Assembly (NCBI GenBank): GCA_903868375.1
Contig: CAIPVD010000011.1
Span: forward strand, 1 to 6,243
DNA length: 6,243 nt
Direction of reading: 5' to 3'
Source: an uncultured delta proteobacterium
GTDB lineage: Bacteria; UBA10199; GCA-002796325; 1-14-0-20-49-13
In this document: positions 1 through 5,216 of the stretch, piece by piece
How positions within the stretch are numbered: position 1 is the stretch's first letter
How the letters are laid out: every line of letters starts with the position of its first letter
Notes under the pieces: model-generated
What the model saw: only the letters and a program-made list of their open reading frames with translations
Told to the model about the DNA's origin: nothing
The model's database searches: none
Program-made: the position numbers and the translations under genes

Positions 1-7
1 ATAATAT

Positions 8-565
8 ATGGATCTAAAAAACCTGCTGACATTTTTACGAAAGATGGAGGGTTTGAGTCTTGACTATATGATCACCGGATCTGTGGCCTCCATTCTATAT
101 GGCAAGCCTCGCTTGACACAGGACATGGATGTCGTCGTCATTTTTCCTATTTCTAAAATCAAGGCCTTTGTAAGTTCGTTCGATATCAACGATTACTATT
201 GTCCTCCTGATGAAGCCATTAAAGAAGCTATACAGCTTGGCGAACACGGGCATATGAATGTGATAGATCAAAAAACAGGATTCAAAATTGACATTTATCC
301 TGCAGGAAACGATGACCTGACAGCATGGGGTTTTGAGAATAAGAAGCGTGTAGAGCTGATTGCCAAAGAGGAGGTATGGGTAGCCCCTCCCGAATATGTA
401 ATATTGAAAAAACTGGTCTTCTACAAAGAAGGTGGCTCGCAGAAACACATCGAAGATATCAAAGGAATGCTGGAAGTGTCCGGCGATCAGATAAACACTT
501 CACTTGTAGAAAAGTGGACACGAAAATTAGGTTTGTCGGATGAGTGGGTGTTGGTTCTGAAATAG
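8..565 (+). CDS. Nucleotidyltransferase-fold protein (MNT/AbiEii-like, DUF6036-type)
   Basis: A 185-residue cytoplasmic protein with no signal peptide or membrane segment. The nucleotidyltransferase signature is visible: G24-S25 in the sequence YMITGSVAS, then R35-L-T-Q-D39-M-D41-V-V, and a third acidic residue D95 in GFKIDIYPAG. These are the expected metal/nucleotide-binding positions of the polymerase-beta superfamily. The C-terminal part (about residues 128-160), with PPEYVILKKLVFYKEGG and KHIEDIKGML, resembles the helical end of AbiEii/DUF6036-like proteins, where Lys and Asp follow the core. Such proteins often act as the transferase half of toxin-antitoxin or phage-defence pairs, but many are orphan genes, and no partner is present downstream. 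An in-frame TAA at 2-4 shows that the frame cannot extend beyond the window, so ATG 8 is the first possible start; its ribosome site lies mostly outside. An ATG at 44 (M13) would destroy little of the fold. Family placement is fairly secure; substrate and role are unknown. Confidence 0.8.
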   Translation: MDLKNLLTFLRKMEGLSLDYMITGSVASILYGKPRLTQDMDVVVIFPISKIKAFVSSFDINDYYCPPDEAIKEAIQLGEHGHMNVIDQKTGFKIDIYPAGNDDLTAWGFENKKRVELIAKEEVWVAPPEYVILKKLVFYKEGGSQKHIEDIKGMLEVSGDQINTSLVEKWTRKLGLSDEWVLVLK

Positions 566-613
566 ATTCTACAATTATTCCTGAAGGGAAGCCAGATCGA
601 CCGCAATATTAAA

Positions 614-642
614 TTGTAACTCTAATTTTTTACAGGTATATT
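614..642 (+). promoter_or_regulatory. Candidate sigma-70 promoter upstream of the lipoprotein metalloprotease
   Basis: A -35-like TTGTAA at 614-619 (4 of 6 consensus bases) and a -10-like TATATT at 637-642 (5 of 6) are separated by exactly 17 bases. They lie about 40 bases ahead of the likely start at 684, in the only gap between the first gene and the secreted-protein pair. The gap is A+T-rich, so a chance match is possible. No terminator hairpin with a T run is seen after the first gene, so read-through from it cannot be excluded. Confidence 0.4.
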
Positions 643-673
643 GCTGTCTCACGGTCCAGTCACTTTATTAAAT

Positions 674-678
674 GGGGG
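674..678 (+). promoter_or_regulatory. Ribosome binding site (GGGGG) deciding the lipoprotein start
   Basis: The purine run GGGGG sits 5 bases before ATG 684 (2 bases before ATG 681). It overlaps the first possible ATG at 672, which itself has only CACTTTATTAA upstream and no ribosome site. This argues for initiation at 684 (or 681) and not at 672. Confidence 0.5.
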
Positions 679-683
679 ATATG

Positions 684-2300
684 ATGAAACGAGCATGTAT
701 ATTCGGATGTTTGCTTCTAGTTGTTTTCTTTACAGCGTGCGGCGGAGGCGGTTCAAATGCTCCGGCTTCGGATCCATGTCAGGGGATATCGGAGAAAGGC
801 GTATGCAGTTCTGCCGCCGAGGTCAAATGGTGCGAGGTCGTAGCCGACTCTGGACGGTCACTTCAGACCCAGACGTGTGCGGACTATGAATCCTGTCAAG
901 TGGTCAGCGGCGCGGCGAGCTGTATTACCAAGGAAGGACAATGCATCCCAGGCGCGACCCAGTGCGCAGGGAACGACGTCAGTACATGCGATGCGTCTGG
1001 CAACTGGACAAATGCTGCTTGTTCGAACGGGTGCAGGAACAATCCTCTGGGCGCCTTTTGCAGCTCCACAGTAGCCACCGCTCCGCTCTCTTCCGCTCTT
1101 GCGTACCAGTATAAAGATATTGATACCACGGCCATGAACAACTGGTCGGCTGTCGGGCAAGCCACTGCTGGAGGAGTGATCGTTGAATCACTTCGGGGAA
1201 GTACAGTGATCGATGCCGCGATAACGGACGCGAACGGCGCATTCACGATCAACGTTCCATCGCCGGCACAGGCAGGCGATACACTGGCGTTCTTTGCGGT
1301 GAGGCCGCAAGTTGACATGACACAAACGGGCATTTCTATGGCGTTTGTAAGGCCAAACTTTCCAACCGCCGGTAATTACAAAGATGTGCCGGCCACCGGC
1401 ACGTTTTGGGTATGGAGCGCCGATCTTACGGTACCAGCTAATCCCTATCTTATAACTATTGCACAGTCGAGTGGAGTGCTGCGCGAATTCGATTGGTTGA
1501 ACCAGATCATGAACATTGCTGTATCTGCATGGCCGACGGTTGCGCCTGCTCCATTGGCGGTCTGGATGCAGGAGAATGTCACATGGGATTGCGGAGCGTG
1601 TCAGTGGAATGATGACGTAAAGGTCGTGTCTAACAAGTTCAAAGAGAATATTGCGGCAGGAATGACGACTCTAGACGAAGGTTACTGGTCCAGGGCTGTT
1701 TATGGCCACGAATTCGGCCACTATGCTATGGACGTTTGGGGGAAGTCTGTAGGCGAGGCAGGGCCGCATTGTTTTGGTTCCCATTATCCTCCTGGCCTTG
1801 CTTTTTCGGAAGGATGGGCCACATGGTTCTCGTCTAGCGTAAGGAACTCGCCGGTCTATTACGATAAAATAAGAGGATCGTTCGACACTTTTAATATCGC
1901 CGATAGAACATATTCAGCTACAACAAAAGCAATATGGACGCGTCCCACTGTCAAGGCAGGGATCTTGCAGAACATGGATGAGAACGAAGTGTCGGCAATG
2001 ATGTGGACCATTTCACGATCGAGCACGTCCACGCCTCTTTATAATGCCCTTGCGAGCCCACGTTTGACGGGCGATTCATTATTTAGTCAGCGAGGATATA
2101 AGGTGCGCAACTGGAAAACAGACCCTGAAGATAATTGCACGGCGATCAATATCACCCCGAGTGCCACGCAAGCTTCCATGGTCGCCGATTTTTTCGATGC
2201 AATGATATGTGGCGGTACTCAAATATCTGTAATTAACGCGGCGACGGAACCGACAAATTATTATCCTTACTATCCGAACGCCACCCAAACATGCAACTAA
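684..2300 (+). CDS. Secreted lipoprotein with Cys-rich region and HEXXH zinc metalloprotease domain (gluzincin-like)
   Basis: The 538-residue product opens with a lipoprotein signal: MKRAC, a hydrophobic stretch, then lipobox F16-T-A-C19 followed by GGGGS. Glycine after the Cys suggests outer-membrane retention if the host is Gram-negative. Residues 32-126 hold twelve cysteines, including the pattern C87-IPGATQ-C94, C102-DASGNW, C113-SNG-C117, a style common in exported deltaproteobacterial proteins and probably disulfide-linked. Residues about 155-235 (GGVIVESLRGS, ITDANGAFTINV) look like a carboxypeptidase-regulatory-like beta sandwich. The catalytic part carries H342-E-F-G-H346 and, 30 residues on, E376 in FSEGWATWF, the expected third zinc ligand of gluzincin peptidases; E343 would be the general base. 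Substrate and exact peptidase family are not recognisable to me. The start was placed at 684 because of the purine-rich ribosome site; the longest frame would begin at 672 and add MGDM. The gene is followed at once by a second exported protein, probably cotranscribed. Confidence 0.85.
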   Translation: MKRACIFGCLLLVVFFTACGGGGSNAPASDPCQGISEKGVCSSAAEVKWCEVVADSGRSLQTQTCADYESCQVVSGAASCITKEGQCIPGATQCAGNDVSTCDASGNWTNAACSNGCRNNPLGAFCSSTVATAPLSSALAYQYKDIDTTAMNNWSAVGQATAGGVIVESLRGSTVIDAAITDANGAFTINVPSPAQAGDTLAFFAVRPQVDMTQTGISMAFVRPNFPTAGNYKDVPATGTFWVWSADLTVPANPYLITIAQSSGVLREFDWLNQIMNIAVSAWPTVAPAPLAVWMQENVTWDCGACQWNDDVKVVSNKFKENIAAGMTTLDEGYWSRAVYGHEFGHYAMDVWGKSVGEAGPHCFGSHYPPGLAFSEGWATWFSSSVRNSPVYYDKIRGSFDTFNIADRTYSATTKAIWTRPTVKAGILQNMDENEVSAMMWTISRSSTSTPLYNALASPRLTGDSLFSQRGYKVRNWKTDPEDNCTAINITPSATQASMVADFFDAMICGGTQISVINAATEPTNYYPYYPNATQTCN

Positions 2301-2302
2301 TT

Positions 2303-2307
2303 GGAGG
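2303..2307 (+). promoter_or_regulatory. Shine-Dalgarno GGAGG deciding the start of the small exported protein
   Basis: GGAGG lies 6 bases before ATG 2314. It directly abuts the earlier in-frame ATG 2308, too close for use, so initiation at 2314 is preferred. It lies 3 bases after the stop codon of the metalloprotease gene, consistent with one transcript. Confidence 0.7.
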
Positions 2308-2313
2308 ATGAAT

Positions 2314-2826
2314 ATGCAGCTCAAAATATTTAGTTTCTTGATAATTGCTCTTCTTCTGCTCACCATGAACGCTAAGGCTCATGCCGCGAAACGATCCGTT
2401 CATTCGGAACAGAACTCGGCCTCCGTCTGGCTTGAAGTGGATGGGGCATCTGGCGTGCAGGCAAATTCAGTGGTAGATGTCCGGCTTAAGATCTCAAGGA
2501 ATATGATCACAGAGGCTCCTATGAAGCTCGTCGTTAAATTACCCGAAGGAGCAACGCTAGAGCTTGGCCTGATCTCTGAAACCATTATAGACGCGCAATC
2601 TAGTGAGATCGAAAAAAACTACCGCATCCGGATCGGCCAAGTGCCTGTTGGAGACGTCCTCTTCGAGATGCTTACCGGAACAGGTCCTGTTGTTACACGT
2701 TCAGAAGCGGCTTATCGCTTTGGAAGGCCGGAACCAAAATTGCCGACGCCCGCCACCTCCGGTCCCATCACATTGAATGGCATGAAGATATATCCGGTCA
2801 TGATCACGCCACCACAGACGAATTAG
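2314..2826 (+). CDS. Small exported beta-rich protein of unknown function, cotranscribed with the metalloprotease
   Basis: A 170-residue protein starting MQLKIFSF, with a hydrophobic core at residues 5-18 and an Ala-x-Ala cleavage site, A22-H-A24 before AKRS: a typical Sec signal peptide without a lipobox Cys. The mature part alternates hydrophobic and polar residues like an Ig-like or cohesin-like beta sandwich: SVWLEVDG, SVVDVRLKIS, MKLVVKLPEGATLELG, then VLFEMLTGTGPV. The Pro-rich segment RPEPKLPTPATSGPI (about residues 137-151) leads to a short tail, MKIYPVMITPPQTN. The protein contains no cysteine. I do not recognise a named family; DUF11-like or other bacterial Ig-like folds are the nearest guess from the strand pattern. 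The 13-base gap after the protease stop suggests an operon, so it might be a partner, inhibitor or substrate of the protease, which is inference only. Confidence 0.75.
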   Translation: MQLKIFSFLIIALLLLTMNAKAHAAKRSVHSEQNSASVWLEVDGASGVQANSVVDVRLKISRNMITEAPMKLVVKLPEGATLELGLISETIIDAQSSEIEKNYRIRIGQVPVGDVLFEMLTGTGPVVTRSEAAYRFGRPEPKLPTPATSGPITLNGMKIYPVMITPPQTN

Positions 2827-2849
2827 CGTAATGCAAGTTCGCTCATAGA

Positions 2850-2888
2850 ACCTTTGCGTACTCTGCGTGCGCAGCGACGCGGAGAGGT
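2850..2888. repeat. Imperfect hairpin of CTYTGCGT direct/inverted repeats in the convergent gap
   Basis: ACCTTTGCGT (2850-2859) can pair with ACGCGGAGAGGT (2877-2888) as ten base pairs, one of them a G-T wobble, with a two-base GG bulge. The loop contains a second small palindrome, CTGCG-TG-CGCAG (2863-2874). CTTTGCGT (2852-2859) and CTCTGCGT (2861-2868) are also near-identical direct repeats with a 9-base period. This looks like a degenerate member of the CTTTGCG/CTCTGCG intergenic repeats that I know from many bacterial genomes. It lies between the stops of two convergent gene groups, so it could slow transcription on both strands, but no T run follows the stem, so it is not a classical terminator. 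Confidence 0.5.
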
Positions 2889-2909
2889 ATAGATTCGAGA
2901 ATGACATGG

Positions 2910-3359
2910 TTATTTTTCGATGATGGTCTTGCTTACATCGGGCGTGTGGGTGTCTATCTTGCCTTTCTTTAAATCTTCTTTGGTTTTCTCTGCCATCAAG
3001 CCATACTTTTTCTGGATCTTTTCCAGATCCTGGTCCGTCAACTTTTCAATGTCCATCATCTCGTTGTGGGCACCCTTGGTGGCACGGATGATTTCGTCCA
3101 GTTTCAACTGGATCGCGACCGTATGGCGGTGCTGGCTGTTTTGAATAATGAAAAGCATGACGATGGAAGTAACCGCAGCGAGAGTACTGATTATGAGTTG
3201 CCAAGTGTTGCTGAAATGAAGCAACGGCCCGAAGAGGATCCAAACCAGGACGATCAGAAAGGCAAGGAAGCACGCGAGCGGTTGAGCAGCTTTGTTAGAC
3301 AGCCATTTGGCAACCATCGAAAAATATTCCATATCTTCCTTTATGGTAAACTTGATCAT
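2910..3359 (-). CDS. Low-affinity iron permease family membrane protein (PF04120-like)
   Basis: A 149-residue protein with two membrane segments at about residues 27-44 (PLACFLAFLIVLVWILFG) and 53-72 (starting WQLIISTLAAV). It is strongly reminiscent of the 'low affinity iron permease' family: FGPLLHFSNTWQL, then IIQNSQHR and AIQLKLDEIIRA (residues 83-93) are the family hallmarks. The C-terminal 55 residues are charged and helical (EKLTDQDLEKIQKKYGLM), as in many bacterial members. The family name comes from similarity to yeast Fet4; transport by small bacterial members is not established, so iron uptake is a hypothesis. The start ATG overlaps the stop of the ferritin-like gene as ATGA, suggesting translational coupling. 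An alternative start at M10 (ATG 3332-3330) has its own AAGGA four bases upstream and would give a more usual N-terminus (MEYFSMVAKW). This is the last gene of a three-gene operon. Confidence 0.85.
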   Translation of the reverse strand: MIKFTIKEDMEYFSMVAKWLSNKAAQPLACFLAFLIVLVWILFGPLLHFSNTWQLIISTLAAVTSIVMLFIIQNSQHRHTVAIQLKLDEIIRATKGAHNEMMDIEKLTDQDLEKIQKKYGLMAEKTKEDLKKGKIDTHTPDVSKTIIEK

Positions 3360-3673
3360 TTACGTTTTCGAGAAGAAATACTCTTAATCTCTTTTTCTAC
3401 TTCTTTTGCCCCCTGGGCATAGAACTTTTCTTCATCAGGCGCGAGCTCGAAAAGTAATCTCATAAACTCTCCAACGTGAACAAGCTCTTCATTTGCCACA
3501 TCCTTGAGCACTGCCGCCGCAAGCTTATTGTCGGTTGACTCAGCCAGCTGCAAATACAACTGGGCCGCTTCATACTCTGACGCCACCGTGAAACGAATGG
3601 CCCTGATGAGTTCATCATCCGTGAGCTTCCTGTCATTTGCTAGTCCTGAAAATGGTGATTCAAACTTTGGCAT
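3356..3673 (-). CDS. Ferritin-like diiron protein of the encapsulin-associated FLP/rubrerythrin type
   Basis: A 105-residue, wholly helical protein starting MPKFESPFSGLANDRK. Counted from this Met, the predicted iron ligands are E33 in TVASEYEA and the E63-x-x-H66 motif in ANEELVHVGEF. One such set per short chain means that a diiron site would need two subunits, as in encapsulated ferritin-like proteins and the N-terminal FLP domain of the Pyrococcus encapsulin, which this resembles (ELIRAIR, HVGEFM). Such proteins oxidise Fe(II) with oxygen or peroxide and pass iron to a shell for storage. No encapsulin shell gene is in the window, and the tail SISSRKRK is basic, unlike the hydrophobic Gly/Leu-rich cargo-loading tails, so it may act alone. 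ATG 3673 was preferred over ATG 3679 because AAAGGAG lies 7 bases before it, against 1 base for the other. It lies 2 bases after the hydrolase stop and overlaps the permease start by 4 bases. Confidence 0.85.
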   Translation of the reverse strand: MPKFESPFSGLANDRKLTDDELIRAIRFTVASEYEAAQLYLQLAESTDNKLAAAVLKDVANEELVHVGEFMRLLFELAPDEEKFYAQGAKEVEKEIKSISSRKRK

Positions 3674-3675
3674 AT

Positions 3676-4521
3676 TCATTCTCCTTTGGGTTGTTGTTTC
3701 ATTGAAACGAAGGCCAGAAGATCAGCATTGAGTTGTTCTTTGTGCGTCTCTGTCAGGCCATGTGGTGCACCTTTATATACTTTCAGGGTCGAGTTCTTGA
3801 TAAGTTTCGCAGAGGCCTGTCCCGCCGCGCCAATCGGTACGACCTGGTCGTCGTCACCGTGAATGATAAGCGTTGGCACATCGAACTTTTTGAGGTCCTC
3901 GGTGAAGTCTGTCTCAGAGAACGCTTTAATGCAGTCGAAGGTGTTCTTGTGACCGGCCTGCATCCCTTGCAGCCAGAACCAGTCGATCATGCCCTGAGAG
4001 ATCTTCGCGCCAGGCCGGTTGAATCCAAAGAACGGGCCACTGGCGATATCTTTATAGAGCTTTGAGCGGTCGCTGATCGTGCCGACTCGAATATCATCGA
4101 ATGTTTTGATAGGCAAACCGCCGGGATTGTCTGCCGTCTTAAGCATCAGCGGCGGCACGGCCGAAATTAGTGCGGCTTTGGAGAGACGCTTTGTACCATG
4201 TCGGCCGATGTAGCGAGCAACTTCTCCGCCGCCGGCGGAGAAACCGATCAGAACGACGTTCTTAAGATTTAATGTGTCTATTAGGGCTGCAAGATCGTCG
4301 GCGTAGGTGTTCATTTCGTTGCCATTCCAAGTCTGACTGGACCGGCCATGGCCTCGACGGTCATGCGCGATGCAACGATAACCTTTGGACGCCAGGAAAA
4401 ACATTTGAGACTCCCAGCTGTCCGAAGAAAGCGGCCACCCGTGACTGAATACGACGGGCTGACCCGAACCCCAGTCCTTGTAATAGATCTGTACGCCGTC
4501 TTTAGTGGTAATTGTGCTCAT
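3676..4521 (-). CDS. Alpha/beta hydrolase, cofactor-free (non-heme) chloroperoxidase / aryl-esterase type
   Basis: This 281-residue full-length protein closely resembles the perhydrolase/aryl-esterase group, such as the Pseudomonas fluorescens esterase, from its first residues (MSTITTKDGVQIYYKDWGSG). The oxyanion-loop motif H27-G-W-P is present. The nucleophile is S95 in GFSAGGG, the acid D225 in IIHGDDDQVVP and the base H254 in GAPHGL, giving a complete Ser-Asp-His triad with family spacing. Members hydrolyse esters and, with peroxide and acetate, form peracids that can halogenate organics; their natural substrates are usually unknown. The Trp after His-Gly and the cap segment (about residues 125-205, WFWLQGMQAG) fit the family. 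There is no signal peptide, so the protein is cytoplasmic. ATG 4521 is supported by AAGGAG seven bases upstream. It is the first gene of the tight operon with the ferritin-like and iron-permease genes, so a peroxide or iron stress role is plausible but inferred. Confidence 0.92.
   Translation of the reverse strand: MSTITTKDGVQIYYKDWGSGQPVVFSHGWPLSSDSWESQMFFLASKGYRCIAHDRRGHGRSSQTWNGNEMNTYADDLAALIDTLNLKNVVLIGFSAGGGEVARYIGRHGTKRLSKAALISAVPPLMLKTADNPGGLPIKTFDDIRVGTISDRSKLYKDIASGPFFGFNRPGAKISQGMIDWFWLQGMQAGHKNTFDCIKAFSETDFTEDLKKFDVPTLIIHGDDDQVVPIGAAGQASAKLIKNSTLKVYKGAPHGLTETHKEQLNADLLAFVSMKQQPKGE
3681..3687 (-). promoter_or_regulatory. Shine-Dalgarno AAAGGAG for the ferritin-like gene, inside the hydrolase 3' end
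   Basis: Read on the minus strand, AAAGGAG encodes part of the last hydrolase codons (Lys-Gly-Glu) and stands 7 bases before ATG 3673. It is only 1 base from ATG 3679. This decides the ferritin-like start and indicates reinitiation after the hydrolase stop. Confidence 0.65.
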
Positions 4522-4528
4522 TGTTTGT

Positions 4529-4534
4529 CTCCTT
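4529..4534 (-). promoter_or_regulatory. Shine-Dalgarno AAGGAG for the alpha/beta hydrolase
   Basis: AAGGAG on the minus strand lies 7 bases before ATG 4521 and confirms that start. The rest of the 108-base gap (4522-4629) holds no convincing promoter or terminator that I can see, although a gap of this size leaves room for one. Confidence 0.7.
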
Positions 4535-4629
4535 AATTGTTGATGTTGTGATTTTCATAATTTTGCTGAATCTGTTCGTTGCCTTTTTCTACCACGTCAC
4601 AGCAAGTTTCTCTTTCCCTTTTCTTGATA

Positions 4630-5136
4630 CTACTTAAGCTTATCCAATGAAGCTTTGATAAATGCCGGAATATCTGCGGGATAGCGGCTCGAAATGAAAT
4701 TTCCGTCCTTCACCACCTCCTGGTCAAGATACTTAGCGCCGGCATTTTTAATATCTTGAATGATGGATTTCCAACCTGTAACCCTGCGTCCTTTTAACAG
4801 GTTTGCAGTAATCAATAGTTGTGCCCCATGACAAATGAACAAAATTGGTTTACCTGTCGCGGCAAATTGTTTCACGAAAACGACTACCTCGTCATGGCTC
4901 CTCAACAGATCCGGAGAATATCCGCCTGGTATAAAGAGCGCGTCAAAATCACCGGCAACCACGTCGCTGACCGCTTTTTCTATTTTAACCTTGAGGCCGG
5001 CCGTTTCTCCTTTAACGGTTCCTTTTTTGATCCCTAAATGTACAAGTTTATGTTTTGCTTTTTTAAAAGCCGCTGCGGGTTTTTTGTACTCCGAATCCTC
5101 AAACATATTCTCAATCAAAACTCCTATCATAGCCAT
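4630..5136 (-). CDS. DJ-1/PfpI family protein (type 1 glutamine amidotransferase-like)
   Basis: A 168-residue cytoplasmic protein of the usual PfpI length. It starts MAMIGVLIENMFEDSEYKKP, where E16 matches the conserved acidic residue near the active site. The segment DALFIPGGYSPDLLR (residues 65-79) is the family's GG-x-x-P-D-x-L-R loop. The nucleophile elbow FICHGAQLL carries C102 followed by H103, the reactive Cys-His pair. Family members have been described as intracellular proteases, chaperones and glyoxalase/deglycase-type enzymes acting on methylglyoxal; the sequence alone cannot choose between these, and protease activity is doubtful for many. ATG 5136 was chosen over the upstream GTG at 5154 because AAGGAGG lies five bases before it and inside the longer frame. 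It follows a formaldehyde dehydrogenase-like gene after an 80-base gap, which suggests a carbonyl-stress role (inference). Confidence 0.9.
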   Translation of the reverse strand: MAMIGVLIENMFEDSEYKKPAAAFKKAKHKLVHLGIKKGTVKGETAGLKVKIEKAVSDVVAGDFDALFIPGGYSPDLLRSHDEVVVFVKQFAATGKPILFICHGAQLLITANLLKGRRVTGWKSIIQDIKNAGAKYLDQEVVKDGNFISSRYPADIPAFIKASLDKLK

Positions 5137-5141
5137 ATCAG

Positions 5142-5148
5142 CCTCCTT
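5142..5148 (-). promoter_or_regulatory. Shine-Dalgarno AAGGAGG deciding the DJ-1/PfpI start
   Basis: A near-perfect AAGGAGG on the minus strand is 5 bases before ATG 5136. It lies downstream of the GTG at 5154 that opens the longest frame, so that GTG cannot be the one served by this site. Confidence 0.75.
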
Positions 5149-5164
5149 TATCACTTTCTAAAAT

Positions 5165-5191
5165 CTTATATATGCCACAAACGAAATTCAA
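5165..5191 (-). promoter_or_regulatory. Weak candidate promoter upstream of the DJ-1/PfpI gene
   Basis: On the minus strand TTGAAT (5191-5186; 4 of 6 bases) and TATAAG (5170-5165; 5 of 6) stand 15 bases apart in the 80-base gap after the dehydrogenase stop. The spacing is short for sigma-70 and the region is A+T-rich, so this is only a possibility. It would give the DJ-1 gene its own transcript independent of the dehydrogenase. Confidence 0.2.
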
Positions 5192-5216
5192 AGATCACAA
5201 TTTCTTTATTTCGGTA

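Noticed and set aside
858..1333. Long overlapping minus-strand frames (858-1160, 896-1333, 979-1242) inside the metalloprotease gene.
   Set aside because: They lie opposite a gene with clear lipobox, Cys-rich and HEXXH features, have no recognisable domains or ribosome sites, and are shadow frames.
2850..2888. Rho-independent terminator for the convergent genes.
   Set aside because: A stem is possible, but neither strand has a T run directly after it, so I list it as a repeat/hairpin only.
3066..3422. A 118-residue plus-strand frame opposite the iron-permease gene.
   Set aside because: It is hydrophilic with no motif, and the minus strand holds a recognisable membrane protein with operon spacing.
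2910..4521. A complete encapsulin nanocompartment operon.
   Set aside because: The ferritin-like cargo-type protein is present, but no HK97-fold shell protein is encoded anywhere in the window and the cargo tail is atypical.
4533..4610. A minus-strand open stretch in the gap before the hydrolase reads ETCCDVVEKGNEQIQQN... to a TAA at 4535-4533, looking like the end of a protein.
   Set aside because: It has no ATG start with a ribosome site, its upstream continuation overlaps the DJ-1/PfpI gene out of frame without protein-like character, and its end overlaps the hydrolase Shine-Dalgarno. It is probably chance, or at most a gene relic.
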